Below are positions 1 to 11,486 of a DNA stretch of 64,000 nt, piece by piece. The translations under genes and the position numbers were made by a program. The stretch comes from Magnolia sinica. Taxonomy: Eukaryota; Streptophyta; Magnoliopsida; Magnoliales; Magnoliaceae. Location of the stretch: NCBI RefSeq assembly GCF_029962835.1, contig NC_080583.1, positions 65,891,158 to 65,955,157 on the forward strand, read 5' to 3'. Below the pieces are notes generated by a model. The model had not been told where the DNA came from, searched no databases, and was given only the letters and a program-made list of their open reading frames with translations. Positions within the stretch are counted from its first letter, which is position 1. Each line of letters opens with the position of its first letter.

Positions 1-1
1 A

Positions 2-106
2 GACAGCTGGGAAAACATGCATATTGCCAATGGATGTACTCAGATCAGATGGATGGTAATGTCCCAAGAACATCTCAAACCAATATATGGCTTCCCAGAT
101 GTATAA
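2..106 (+). CDS. possible 3'-terminal coding stretch running in from the window edge
   Basis: An open frame enters from the left edge and runs 34 codons to TAA at 104-106. It begins DSWENMHIANG and ends with residues IYGFPDV. Composition is protein-like (two Trp, several Met, no low complexity). No homologue is recognised. It could be the last exon of a gene lying to the left, with 107-240 as its 3' UTR, or simply a chance frame. The short length limits confidence. Confidence 0.22.
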   Translation, partial: DSWENMHIANGCTQIRWMVMSQEHLKPIYGFPDV

Positions 107-249
107 TGATCTGGATCGCTCGAGGATAAGGAATTCTAGTCCAAATGATACTGGTCATTCAATTCAAGTAATATTGAAGTATGTCTCTTTCTTGCGATTA
201 GTCCATAGTATTTGAAGTTCCGTGGTTAGTAGATTCTTATTTATTTTAT

Positions 250-600
250 TTTATTTTATTGTTCTTCAGAGAGAGACAAGGCCACCATTAAAAACTTCCT
301 ATGGCCCACTATAAATTTATTTTCTTGATGAAAAACTTTTAAAGCCAGTAGGAAGTTTTTAATTGTGAGCATCTGATAATGACTGTTTTGTGTGGTGTGG
401 TTCATGCGCGTGAGATTTGGAGAACTGTTTTGTGTAGTGTGGTTCGAGTGAGATTTGGATCTGCCTCATTTTTGGGCTGATACACTAAAATGAGATCTCA
501 AAATAGATGGACCGCATGGATAAAACAAATAATGGTGGGCCACAAAAGCTTTTCAATTGACTACGTGGTACCGGAATAATTGCTATCGAAGCTATTAGAA
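250..600. repeat. partial foldback repeat copy
   Basis: This stretch carries the standard blocks of the window's foldback family: 'gtgtggtgtggttca', 'gagatttggatctgcctcatttt' and 'atagatggaccgcatggataaaa'. The left arm is shortened. It matches 6740-7060 block for block, including the following 'acgtggtaccg...ttgctatcgaa', so it is part of the duplicated F-box locus flank. Confidence 0.6.
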
Positions 601-1084
601 GCGGATTGCGTACTGAGTAACTTAGTACCGTAAACTCTGTGGGACCCTCCTTCATTCGTGCATTTTATTCAACCCGTTCATCCATTTTACCAGATAATTT
701 TAGAGCTTTAACCCAAAAATTAAGCCTACGAAAAGATCAAGTGGACCACACCAACATAAATAGTGTGAATTGAACTTCTACAGTTGAAAAGTTCTTGGGG
801 GCACATAGGTTTTAGATCAAGCTGATATTTGTTTTTTTTTCCCTTCATCCATTTCTGTTTGATCCTATGAACAGGTTGGATGAAAAATAAACATCACTGC
901 ATGCCTTAAAAATGTTTCAACGGTGGAAATCAATACTTCCACTGTTTCATGTGGTATGGTCCAGTTGAGGTGTGGATATACTTCGATTTTAGTCTCAACG
1001 CCTAAAATGATTTTTAAATACAGATGGACGGCATGGATAAAACACATGCATTCACGGTGAGCAATTCAGTACGCAATCCGATTT
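601..1084. repeat. foldback (long inverted repeat) element copy, CGGATTGCGTACTGA type
   Basis: It is bounded by 'cggattgcgtactga' on the left (603-617) and its inverse 'attcagtacgcaatccg' on the right (about 1064-1081). Inside, the two halves are imperfect reverse complements: the left half holds 'aacccgttcatccattttacc' and 'gatcaagtggaccacacc'; the right half holds 'atggtccagttgaggtgtgg' and 'cagatggacggcatggataaaa'. No coding capacity is seen. The behaviour is that of a MITE or foldback transposon. Confidence 0.7.
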
Positions 1085-1113
1085 CCTACACCCTGACGTC
1101 TCTGCTGTAACTG

Positions 1114-1634
1114 GGAAACGGATTGGCTACTCCCCCGACACCAGCCCCGTGGCTGGTTGTGGATGCTTTGCGGCCCCACCATGATGTATGTGTTTCATCC
1201 ATTTCGTTCATCCATTTTTTAAGATCATCGTAGGGCTTGATCCCAAAAATTAGAAGTATATAATTCTCAGGTGGACCACACCACATGAAAACAATAGTGA
1301 TTGGATATCCACCATTAAAATCCTCCTAAGCCCACTGTACTGTTTATTTGACATCCAATCTGTTGATTAGGTCATACAGGCCCAGATGAAGGGAAAAAAC
1401 AAAAATCAGATTGATACAAAACTTTTATGGCCCCCAAAATGTTTTTAATGGTCGAAGCTCATTCAACACTGTTTCCTGTAATGTGGTCCAATTGATATTG
1501 GTATATATCTTATTTTTGGTCTCATACTGTAAAATGATTTGTAAAAATTATTGAACGGCATGGATGAAACACATACATTATGGTGGGCCCCACAGAGCAC
1601 CGATCACTAGCCATTGGCTAGCCAATCCGTTTCC
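1114..1634. mobile_element. foldback MITE with 16-bp terminal inverted repeat and probable 9-bp target duplication
   Basis: The ends are GGAAACGGATTGGCTA (1114) and TAGCCAATCCGTTTCC (to 1634), exact inverse complements. The interior is the same long imperfect palindrome as its relatives. It is flanked by ctgtaactg (1105-1113) and aactaactg (1635-1643), which agree at 6 of 9 positions. The paralogous locus has the uninterrupted site 'ctgtaactggtaccgaaa' at 7095-7112. A 9-bp duplication would suit a Mutator-like element; that classification is inference. Confidence 0.75.
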
Positions 1635-1802
1635 AACTAACTGGTACCGAAATTGTTGCCATCGAATCAAGCCGGATAAAGTCTACTGCCTCACGCAACG
1701 TGTAGCAATGCATAACTGACTGAGAAAGAGAGTAACACCCGTCTCATGCCCTTTTATTAGATAAAGAGAGCGTCTCCCAGTAACTTGTGCACGGAGAAGG
1801 AA

Positions 1803-2951
1803 ATGGCTGATAGAGTGGTTGATTGCCTGGAACTTGAGAAGGATATACTTGAATTGATATTGATGAGATTAAGGGTTATTGTTGATTTCATCAACTTTGG
1901 TGCTGTATGTAAGACATGGCGCTCTGTCTTTTTAGAAAATCGTCACCGTCTATCTCATCTCCGCCACATCCTTATAATTCCCAGTAACGAAAAGAAAGAA
2001 TTTCAGGACTTCTTCAGACTCTCAAAGAAGCATTTCTTGACCCATCGACTCGAGGAAAATGGTAAATGGTGCGTTGGATCTTCAGAGGACTGCCTTATAA
2101 TGATAGACTTCCTACTCAACATCTCCCTTGTGAATCCTTTTACCAAAACTGAGACGCCCCTTCCCCGCCTTACCTCCTTATCTGACATCTTTAGCATCCG
2201 TGAGACGGGCACTGGTACCATTGAGTACACACGCAACATGCGAGCCCCCATTCCTGGGACCTGCACCTTATTCCACTTTACGCCTAAGGCGTATGTGCAG
2301 AAGGCCGTCATGGCTGGACCCTACGTGTTTGCCATTCTCGGCTACAACTATGTGATAGGCTTTTGCAGGCGAGACAGTTACACGTGGACCCACGTGGGGG
2401 ATGTTTTATTCCCGCTTGGTTTCGACGACCTTGTCTGCTATAACGGCAACTTCTATGCCGTTGATAAATATGGGCATGTTGTGGTTGTTGACGTGAGTGG
2501 GCCTCACCCCACCATAACGAAGGTCGCTACAGCTATTGGTGGAGGCATTGAGTCGTGTAAGAAGTATCTAGTAGAATCTTATGGAGAATTGCTAATGGTT
2601 GGGAGGAGAATCGATAAAATGAAGTACCCTCGGTGGACTTACGGCTTTTTGATTTTAAGGGTGGATCTGAATAAACACGTGTGTTTCCCTTTAGAAGCTT
2701 TGGGAGATCGTATGCTGTTTTTGGGGGAGAATCAGTCAATGTCTCTCTTTACTCGGGACTTCCCCGGATGTGAAAGGAACTGCATTTATTTTATCGATGA
2801 ACATGAAACGGTTAAGCCATATTATATCCTTGACGGCTACCTTCGTGTATACAATCTAGAGTTTGGGAGCATAAAGCCACTCTACAAGAGGGATTGGAAC
2901 TGGAACTGGCTGTCGCAATGGCCCATCTGTTTCACACCCAAACCTTGGTAA
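1803..2951 (+). CDS. F-box protein with C-terminal DUF295 (KIB1-like) domain
   Basis: A single-exon frame of 382 codons ends in TAA. I place the start at ATG 1803; the frame is open six codons further upstream but with no ATG. The N-terminus (about residues 8-45) has F-box features: a leucine-rich helix, then VCKTWRSVF. The family's usual LP pair is LE here, so SKP1 binding may be weakened. The C-terminal half has DUF295 hallmarks: KKYLVESYGELLMVGR, DFPGCERNCIYFIDE near residue 325, then a short tryptophan-rich tail ending WPICFTPKPW. Plant F-box/DUF295 proteins are thought to be substrate receptors of SCF ubiquitin ligases acting in cytosol or nucleus; the substrate cannot be inferred. Length is normal for the family (about 350-420). 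It lies between foldback repeats, and a gutted copy lies 4.7 kb downstream. Expression is unknown. Confidence 0.88.
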   Translation: MADRVVDCLELEKDILELILMRLRVIVDFINFGAVCKTWRSVFLENRHRLSHLRHILIIPSNEKKEFQDFFRLSKKHFLTHRLEENGKWCVGSSEDCLIMIDFLLNISLVNPFTKTETPLPRLTSLSDIFSIRETGTGTIEYTRNMRAPIPGTCTLFHFTPKAYVQKAVMAGPYVFAILGYNYVIGFCRRDSYTWTHVGDVLFPLGFDDLVCYNGNFYAVDKYGHVVVVDVSGPHPTITKVATAIGGGIESCKKYLVESYGELLMVGRRIDKMKYPRWTYGFLILRVDLNKHVCFPLEALGDRMLFLGENQSMSLFTRDFPGCERNCIYFIDEHETVKPYYILDGYLRVYNLEFGSIKPLYKRDWNWNWLSQWPICFTPKPW

Positions 2952-3420
2952 AAGAGGAAAAGAAAATTGCGAAACATGAAGATTTGTTTGGATGACTATA
3001 AAATCCTTTGCTTGTTAAAGGTTTAAGTTAATTTATATATGTATCTTTCTTTTTTCTATCCTGTTTATGCAATGCTAGTATGACTTTCTTTCTCCAATTG
3101 ATACAGATACCTTGTCGTCTTCATTTCTTTTCTTTCATGTGACTTTGATATAATTGCTTCATTTGAAGTTGGAGTAATCCAGTACCATTCATTTTAATTT
3201 AAACATGAGAGTATATTCCGGGGGATGTGTGTCACTCCAGCGATTGAATGGCCCATTTACCTTGAAAGTGTGAAACTTTATCTTTTTTATAAAGAAAACA
3301 AAAGGGAACTTTGAATTCAGTGGATTGACCATTAATCTGGGGTACAAAGGTCACTCATCGACCCTTTCTTACTAGGTAAGTAGCCAAATGATTCACAACT
3401 ACCTACTTGATTTAACGATT
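2952..3420 (+). other. F-box gene 3' flank / probable 3' UTR, duplicated downstream
   Basis: This non-coding sequence follows the stop codon. Almost all of it is repeated at 7741-8216, with small indels such as a 13-bp deletion near 'ttgaaagtgtgaaac'. No clean AATAAA polyadenylation signal stands out. Confidence 0.55.
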
Positions 3421-5089
3421 TTTTTTTTATTATGACCTAAACATGCTCCTGAAGGCCTAGGAAGGCAAAACATGTGGGGTCCACCAACAATCGTGGTGGG
3501 TCCCTCAAAGGACACTAAGGTAGGAATTATAATGCCCTAAAGCCGGGTCCATAAGGCAGCCTATTAGGATTCAAACATGCCCTACAAATGGGCTAGTAAT
3601 GAAAGACTGTGGTGGATGTAGCATACATGAACCAAGGTGGGGACTACCATGGGCCCCACCTATCATGGGCCATCAAGTGAATGGATAGCTTAACTACGCA
3701 ATACATGCACTAGGTTGGGGTCTATGGTAGGTCCCACCAAGGGTGTGGGTAGCAATTAAACCTTATAGTAGTTCCTAGTAAGGTTCCAATAGAGACATCC
3801 AATGACCATTGTTTCTTTAGTGCCGCCTATTGATCAGGCCCCACTCCCTTGCACAGGTTAATATGGCAAGACAGATGGATAGTGTGGATTAAATAGATAC
3901 ATCATGGTAGGTCCCATAGAAGTGCCACATAGCTGCCAGGCAGTTTACCAAGGCACTAGTTGCATGCAAATAATCATTGGAAAGGTAACAACCGTGGACA
4001 TTAGTCCCCTGTGGTCCACTTGAGATCTGGATTGGCCTTAAAAAGATCCGACAGAATGGATGGGCAGTGTGAATCATACATATGCAACATAACATGGTAG
4101 GTCCCACGGGTAGGACCCGGCCGGCTTGGTGAAGGTGGACCACCGTAGCCCCTAAAAGCTTTGGATTGAGGGTGATATTTGTATTCTCTTCACCCAGATC
4201 GGCGTGACTTTCACACATGTGGGTGGGTGGAGAAACGCGTGACTTTCACATATGTGGGTGGGTGGAAAAAAGCACGACCCCTGTAAAGCTTCCATGGTGG
4301 TATATCTACTGTTTTCTTTGGTGTGAATTACTTGAATTTGGATCTTCTTTATATTTTGGGCGAAGGCATGGATGACGGGCCTCACGATATGTATGTGTTG
4401 TATCCACACCGTTCATACATTTGGAGAAATTATTTTAGGGTATGATCCAAAGAATGAGACAGATCCAAGGCTGGAGTGGACTCCGCCACATAAAACAGTG
4501 GGAACAGTGGGGAGAGTGACGCCCACCGTTGAAACCTTACAAAGGTCCACCATGATGTTTATTTGAAATCTAACCTATTCATGTGTTAACCCACACATAA
4601 CCGCAAATATCAACTTGAGCTTTGGATCCTTTTGTGACCTGAACTTTTTAATCGTGGGCATCACTCTACTTACTATTTTCTGTAGTAGGGTCCACTTGAG
4701 CTTTGGATCATGCCCTAATATGATCTCTCCAAATGGATGAACGTGTGGATACAAAACATACATCATGGTGTGACGTCACTTCAGTAGTGAGTTTCGCTGC
4801 TCAACCTATCAGTAGCTAATCTGCGTACGTGGATGACACATGCATATAATGGTTGGTCCCTCGAATGCTCACTTGCTGGCTGCAGAAAGCGAACAGCCCC
4901 CGTGGCCCTCTATTCCTAGTGGTGTGGTTCACCAAAGATTTTTGGATCTCCTTCATATTTCGGACACAGGCCTAAAATGAACTAGAAAAACTGATGGGTG
5001 GTGTGGATTAAACAACTACATCATGTTGGATCCCATGAGTAGGGCCATGTGGGGCCCAGTTCACGGCCCAAGGAGGGCTTCCTGACGTG
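3421..5089. repeat. intergenic stretch made of GTGGGNCC-rich repeat fragments, with one foldback copy at about 4371-4790
   Basis: There are repeated blocks such as 'aggtcccac', 'gtggatacaaaacatacatcatgg' and 'cactgttttc'. From 4371 ('ggcctcacgatatgtatgtgttgtatccacaccg') to about 4790 ('aaaacatacatcatggtg') the two halves are inverse complements. The direct repeat 'gcgtgactttcacatatgtgggtgggtgga' occurs twice at 4202-4268. No gene is seen. Confidence 0.5.
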
Positions 5090-5232
5090 TTTTATATATA
5101 TATACACACACACACGGAAACGCTCACCTGCGAACCAGTTCAGTGTTAGCCACCCCCACTAGGGATCGATACCATGACCTCGAGATATCTTTCACTCAGT
5201 GTACCACTTGAGCTATGGATTAGGGTGTTGCT
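5090..5232 (-). mobile_element. tRNA-derived SINE
   Basis: Read on the minus strand it has a pol III promoter layout: box A-like TAGCTCAAGTGG (5204-5215), then about 30 bases later GAGGTCATGGTATCGATCCC (5162-5181), which contains a near-consensus box B. A short tRNA-unrelated body follows and ends in a (TG)n(TA)n tail at about 5090-5115. This is the usual plant SINE structure. The cloverleaf cannot fold as a working tRNA. Confidence 0.6.
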
Positions 5233-6219
5233 ACATCAACCCTCGACGCCCCCATTACTCTAACTCACTGACCCTACCCTCGAAACCCCTGTTGTTACCA
5301 CGCCACTGCCAAGACACCCCTATCCATGACCCGCCGGTCCTAATCAGCAACTTTGATTCTCGTAGTTCTCGACAAGATAACTTAATTTGGCTATGATACA
5401 GTATTAAACCATATAAACTAATTTGTAAAAAAAATTAACTCATATTTTTTTCGTTAAGAATTAGAAGAATATATAGAAGAAATTAAAGATCTCTAACTAT
5501 AGTGATCCTTGTGAAACCAATAGCTTAGATTTCCAAACATATTCCTCAGGAATTCCTGACCAAATGAGTCACTTGGGTTAACATCACCCAACGCAGGGAT
5601 GTATTAATGAATTGTAGATTGACTCGTTTGAGTCAACCCAAAGTTAACTTCAATCTACACATGCTTTTAAGGTTCATGGTATTTGATGGATGTCCGAGCA
5701 AGTCCCAGTCATACATGACTTATCCAAGTCTTAAAAAATCATGCATTGGAGAGAAAAGGGTGGAGAAGCAATTGTAATTAGGGCAGATAATAAGGCTTAA
5801 TATGCACATATTTTTAACTTGCACATTTGACACATGCTACTAATTTTTAACCATTCATTTAAAAACAAAAACTGCTACAAGATAAGTCATCATCTCAGAA
5901 TAACATTGTTTGAAAAATCCCTAACACGAAGGAATGGACAAATGTAGGGATACACACACCAGAAATAGGTTGGGCTTGACTTCCAGGCCTTGGGTTGGAT
6001 AATCTAATTTTCCTGACCCCCCAGGAGAATAATATATTAGGGGGGCATATTAGCCACTCTCAAGATACGAACACAAGACCTTCAAACATCACAGTGGGCT
6101 GGAAAATTTCAACAAGGGTGCCACTATCACCATTGTTTTCTATGGTGTGGCCCACTCGAGCCATGATTATGGTTGACTAAGGCCTTGTGGTTTCTACTGG
6201 TAGTTCCAGCCACTTACTT

Positions 6220-6222
<3 letters not shown>
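5233..6222. other. no gene recognised
   Basis: Mostly AT-rich unique-looking sequence. Frames here are short and lack family features. A repeat-like 'actcaagatacgaacacaagacc' stretch lies near 6058, and fragments of the foldback family ('tttctatggtgtggcccactcgagc') lie near 6138. Confidence 0.4.

Positions 6223-6283
<61 letters not shown>
6223..6283. repeat. (AT)n microsatellite
   Basis: About 30 uninterrupted AT dinucleotides, followed by a T-rich tract up to about 6320. Confidence 0.97.
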
Positions 6284-6287
<4 letters not shown>

Positions 6288-6559
6288 TTTTTTTGTTTTT
6301 TTTTATGTTTTTTTGTATTTTACATTAATTGGGCCCATATTGAAATGATCCACTCCGTTCAACTTTTCGGCCAGCTCATCAAATACTCAAAACGTCCCGA
6401 TATTACACCTGACAAGAAAGAAACCTGAGCACCAACAGTATTTTCCACCTGAAAATTTTTATCCGCCCTACAATAATTTGGAAAAACAGATAGACGGCGT
6501 GGATGTACAATCTATACATTATTGAGGTGGACCCTATGGTCAGGGTCTCATCCACATTG

Positions 6560-7060
6560 CTAGTTACCAGAAACAGCCCCGTAGTGATCGTGCAGGACTA
6601 TAAAAGCTCGATAGTCACATGATTTAGTGTTTTATCCCTTCCGTTTATCTATTTTGAGAGCCCAATTTAAGGCACGATCCAAAGCAGATCCAAATCTCAG
6701 GTGGACCACACTATAGGAAACAGTGATGATTAAATGCCCACCATTAAAAACTTCTATGACGCAGTATAAATTTATTTTATATCTGATTAGGTCACCTAGT
6801 ACTGGATGAAGATAAAACATAAATATCATATCAACTTAATCAAAAACTTTTAAAGGCACCAGGAAAGTTTTTAATTTTAAGCATCTAATCATAACTGTTT
6901 AGTGTGGTGTGGTTCACGTGAGATTTGGATCTGCCTCATTTTTGGTCTGATACACAAAAATGAGCTCGCAAAATAGATGGACGGCATGGATAAAACATAT
7001 AATGGTGGCCGCATAAGCTTTTCGAGTGCGGACGTGGTAACCGAATAGTTGCTATCGAAT
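6560..7060. repeat. foldback repeat copy, paralogous to 250-600
   Basis: The left arm has 'tttatcccttccgtttatctatttt' and 'caaatctcaggtggaccacact'. The right arm has 'gtgtggtgtggttcacgtgagatttggatctg' and 'atagatggacggcatggataaaa'. From 6735 on it is co-linear with 250-600, which shows a shared origin of both loci. Confidence 0.65.
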
Positions 7061-7106
7061 CCAAGTGCGCAGAGAAGCTACACTTCCGACCTGTCTGTAA
7101 CTGGTA

Positions 7107-7650
7107 CCGAAACGAGTCGGATTGCGTACTGAGTTACTCAGTACGCTCTCATCGTACTGAGTAAACTCTGTTGGGCCCAACGTGAATGTATATGATCTAT
7201 CCACGCCGTCCATCCGTTTTACCATCTTATTTTAGTGGTTGAACTGAAATTTTAATCATACCCAAAGATCAAATGGACCATACCATAGGAAACAGTTGGA
7301 ATAATGATTTCCACCGTTGAAACCTTTTTAGGGCCCAAAATGATGTTTATTTCTCGTCAAACCAGTTCATACGATCATACAGACATGGATGAAGGGAAAA
7401 AAACAAATACAAGCTTGATCCAACACTTCTGTGGCCCCCAAGGAATTTTCAACAGTAGATATTCAATTTACACTGTTTCCTGTGGTGTGGTCCACTTGAG
7501 GTTTATATGTATTTATTTTTTATGCTCAAGCCCTAAAATTATCTGGTAAAATGGATGGATGGAGTGGATAAAATACATAAGTCACGGTGGACCCCACAGA
7601 ATTTATGCAGTACGCTTAGGATACTGAGTTACTCTGTACGCTCTCCGCTT
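7107..7650. repeat. foldback repeat copy with CGTACTGAGTAAC ends
   Basis: It begins 'cggattgcgtactgagttactcagtacgctctc' and ends with 'tactgagttactctgtacgctctcc'. The interior arms ('catcataggaaacagttgg'-type block at left, 'ctgtttcctgtggtgtggtcc' at right) are inverse complements. It is closely related in end sequence to the copies at 601-1084 and 25811-26338. Confidence 0.7.
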
Positions 7651-7664
7651 CTGTACCGAAATAA

Positions 7665-8216
7665 TTGAACATGAGAAGGATGTACTTGAATTGATATTGG
7701 TGAGATTAAGGGTTATTATATATGTTTCACACCCAAACCTCGGTAAAAGAGGAAAAGAAAATTGCTAAACATGAACAGTTGTTTGGATGACTATAAAATC
7801 CTTTACTTGTTATAGGTTTAAGTTAATTTATATATGTATCTTTCTTTCTTCTATTCATCTATTGTGTTTATGCAATGCTTGTATGACTTTCTTTCTCCAA
7901 TAGATACAGATACCTTGTTATCCTTCTTTTCTTTTCTTTCATATGACTTTGATATGATTGCTCCATGTGAAGTTGGACTAATCCAGTACCATTCATTTCA
8001 AACATGAGATTATATTTGCATGTGTATTCTGGGGGATGTTTGTCACTCCAGCAATTGAATGGCCCATTTACATTTATCTTTTTTATCAAGAAAACAAAAG
8101 GGAACTTTGAATTTTGTGGATTGACCATTAATCTGGGATACAAAGGTCACTCGTCGACAATTTCTCTCTTGGTAAGTAGCCAAATGATTCACAACCCTAC
8201 CTACTTGATGGAATGA
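7665..8216 (+). pseudogene. gutted duplicate of the F-box/DUF295 gene with its 3' flank
   Basis: Bases 7665-7717 match 1828-1880 of the F-box gene (N-terminal F-box region). Bases 7724-8216 match 2929-3420 (last codons, stop and 3' flank). About 1,050 bases between are missing, leaving the short filler 'atatat' at the junction. A TGTT microhomology is present at both parental break points. The remaining sequence cannot encode the protein. Confidence 0.85.
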
Positions 8217-8426
8217 TTTTTTATTTTTTTTTTTCTGGCTAGAGAATGAATTTCATGGAAAATAAATCCTAACCACCACCAGATTTTAGATCTACTAGAA
8301 CCCCAATGCTGATACCTCTTATATATTTGCATCGCCACACTTACTACACTAAGAAAGAAGCGCCCCCAATAGTAATATCCACTAGTTTGGGGCACCCTAA
8401 AAAATTTATATAAAAAAAACCCTAAC

Positions 8427-8493
<67 letters not shown>

Positions 8494-9344
8494 CCCAAAT
8501 CCCTTCCCCCCTCCCCCTCTGCAATGACCATCAGGTTTTCTTCTTTGGAACTCTAAAAAACCCCAACTGTGATATTCACTATAAAATAGTTTAACTCGGT
8601 TATTAAGTTAATGAGATCTTAACACCCGAATCACTAACAAATGATTAAGTGTACGTCCACAATATTTTATGAGTGGAGAGGGAGAAATAACTTATATCAA
8701 ACTTAATCTTTGAACACCCGATAAAACTCAAAACTCAAAAAGTTGAAATGCCTGCATCCCTACCTTCTTTTATAGATCCCTAGAACAATTCCTGTGAATC
8801 TTTAGTGAATTAATCTAATTCACTTAAGATAGCAACACACTTAATAATAATAACCACAAATATATAAAATATTTTCCAATCTTTAATTACATCTTCAAAT
8901 CAGCCCTTATATTTTCAACATAATGAATTACAATTAATTCTAGATATCAAGGTCCTAAATCTATTAACAAAGTCCAAAATCAGTATTGTGAACCTTGGGG
9001 TGGGTCGTGGACCTACATCAATCATTCGATCCCATCTCTTTTCTTGCTTTAAAAGGGATGACCACCTAACTAATGAAAATTTTAGGCACCAATCCTTCCA
9101 ATACCTTTGTTTTTAAGAATAAAATATTTTATTAAAATATGCACAACTATGTCACTATGCTTACATTCGGGTAGGCCCTAGTCTAAAAAGTACTAGGGCC
9201 CTCCTATATACCATATACCCAAAAACATAAAAACAAGCATGTAAATTTCCCTCAAACCTTACGAATACTACCAAACTACCCATGCCCACCTTGTGAAGGA
9301 AAAGGGCCCGATGAATATTATGAGGCAGATCTAACACTTTTCAA
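8217..9344. other. no gene; promoter-like patch and CT microsatellite
   Basis: There is a TATA-like 'aaaatttatataaaaaaaaccctaact' at 8400-8426. It is followed at once by a pure CT tract (8430-8490) and C-rich sequence, an arrangement seen in plant core promoters and in LTR R regions. No coding frame follows it. Bases 8540-9344 are AT-rich and unrecognised. Confidence 0.4.
8430..8490. repeat. (CT)n microsatellite
   Basis: About 30 uninterrupted CT units. Confidence 0.97.
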
Positions 9345-11415
9345 AAGAGATTGCCAATCTAGGACCCACTTCCTAATCTTGTCAAACCATCTGCAACCTC
9401 GTTCGCCTCCTGTAAGCCCCGTATCCTATACCGTACCGTTCCATAGGCTTCTGCGGTCTTCCCGATCGAATTTCGGTAACCTTCGACCCTTAACCGGTAT
9501 TTGCGTGCGACCCTAATTCTCATGCCGTCAACCCGAGTCGACTCAACCCAGGACTTGTACCTTAGCGACCGCGTCTTCGCCGCGGTTCCGATGCCGCGAC
9601 TCGAGCGCCAAGGCGATACCGTGGTTAGGAGATGTGGGCCAGCGTTCGGTGCGAGAAAAACGCCGCGCGTGCAAATTCCGAGAGAATCTCTACAAGATGT
9701 CACATCAATCAATCAACCCATCAATCCCATCATGTCAAGTACACATCACCTTTCACCCATTCCCAAGCAAGCCCCAAAAGTCAAAAAGATCTTACAAGCT
9801 CATACCTTTCTTACACCAAAAACCCCTAAAGTCAAAAAATCTCTTACACACCCATCCCTCTCTCTCCCATCCATCACTCCATCACAAATCACCCATCTCT
9901 CTTTACAACTCTCTCTCTCCTTTATTTTCAAATTACAATCCAAGCAACCCAAGAGCTCCTCACGTCCAAGCCATTCCATGGAGAGAAAAATGCATATGTG
10001 AGGCCCACCTTTCCATCCCTAGATCTCCCATCCTAGCCATCCATTTCTCATCTTCCTCCATCAAAGAGAAGCACAAGGAGCTAAGGAAGCCAAGGGAGCA
10101 AGAAGATCAAGCGGTGGGTGCTTTGATAAGGTAGTTTTAATGTTTTTAAGATGGGCCAAGTGAGGCCAACCGATCAATGGTTTGGATCTCACTTTGGACC
10201 CTAAGATGTGGCCGATGGCCCACTTGGATCATCATGATCATTCCATGATGGGGTCATTCTCCATGGACCCCATCATGATGTTTATTTTCCTTGCATACCT
10301 AGGGTCATCTAGACGGTCTATTTTAGTAGAGAATGGATCTCCACCGTTGGATTTCGATTTAATGGGCCCACATGTAATGGCCCACTTGATTTATGTTGTA
10401 GATCATTGAAGGGAGGGCCCATAGTGCCGGGGTCCCTCCATCACGCGTGTCCCACTCTCTATCTCTTTCTCTCCCTCTCTTTTTCATTTCTTTTTTTTAA
10501 GATCATGATATGATTGTGTGGCCCACTTGAATGGACCCCACCATGAAGTATCTATTTTGTCTAGGCCGTCTTTAAGTGAGACCCACTTCATGTGTGTAGT
10601 ACCCACACCATCCGTCATTGGTGGCCCACCTAAGCAGGCCCACCTTACATGGCCAGACCGTCCAGCGTCCCTGGACGCTGGACGTTTGATTGGAAAAAAA
10701 CACAAACATTAGCTTGGTTCCAAGCCAATGGGGGAGGCCCACTTATTTTGGCCTTACCTTGATGTATATCTTCAATCCACGTCGTCCATTCCGTTCCCAA
10801 CCTCATGTTAGGCGTTGAACCGAAAAATGGTGTCAACCTGAGGTCCTGGTGGGCCATACCGTAGCAAATGGTGGTTTTCACCATTGAAACCTTTCCTAAT
10901 ACTTTTATACGACGAAATATACCCAATATTGGGCTTGTTTTGCTTGTATGGAGCCATGGAGGGACAGGCAGCAGCCGCTGCTGCTGCCAGAGGCGCAGGT
11001 AGTGCTTGCGCGAGTTGTAGGCGGACGGACGGACTGGGCAGCTGCCACAGCTATAGCCGTGGGCCCCACCTTGATGTTTATTTGCCATCCAACCCGTTCA
11101 CGAGGTAGGCCACTCCCAGCAATGGGCCCCCTCCAAATTTCAGCTCCATACAGCACTCAGGTAGCCCACACCGTAAGAAACAGTGGGATTGAACCTCTAC
11201 CTTTGAAACCCTTTTTAGGTCCACAGAAGTTTTGGATCAGGGTGAAATTTGTTTTTACCCTTGATCTAGGTCTACTTGACATTATCAACGGGTTGGATGG
11301 AGTATAAACATTATGGTGGGCCCCATATGGAGCCCACAGTGATACATATGTTTTATTGTCACCGTCCAGGCGGACGGTGGAGCCTGCTGTGAACACTGTG
11401 ATATTTGCGTGTTGT

Positions 11416-11432
11416 GTGCGTGCGTGTGTGGA

Positions 11433-11486
<54 letters not shown>

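Noticed and set aside
5090-5232. Functional tRNA gene on the minus strand
   Set aside because: Pol III boxes are present but acceptor and anticodon stems cannot pair properly, and a SINE-like tail follows.
8201-8524. 107-codon minus-strand frame with a long Arg-Glu run
   Set aside because: The run is the CT microsatellite read through; the rest has no family signal.
9501-10134. Two overlapping 166-codon plus-strand frames
   Set aside because: They lie in the CT- and CA-rich end of the giant LTR. The equivalent region of copy 2 (27097-27563) keeps no homologous reading frame, so no selection is visible.
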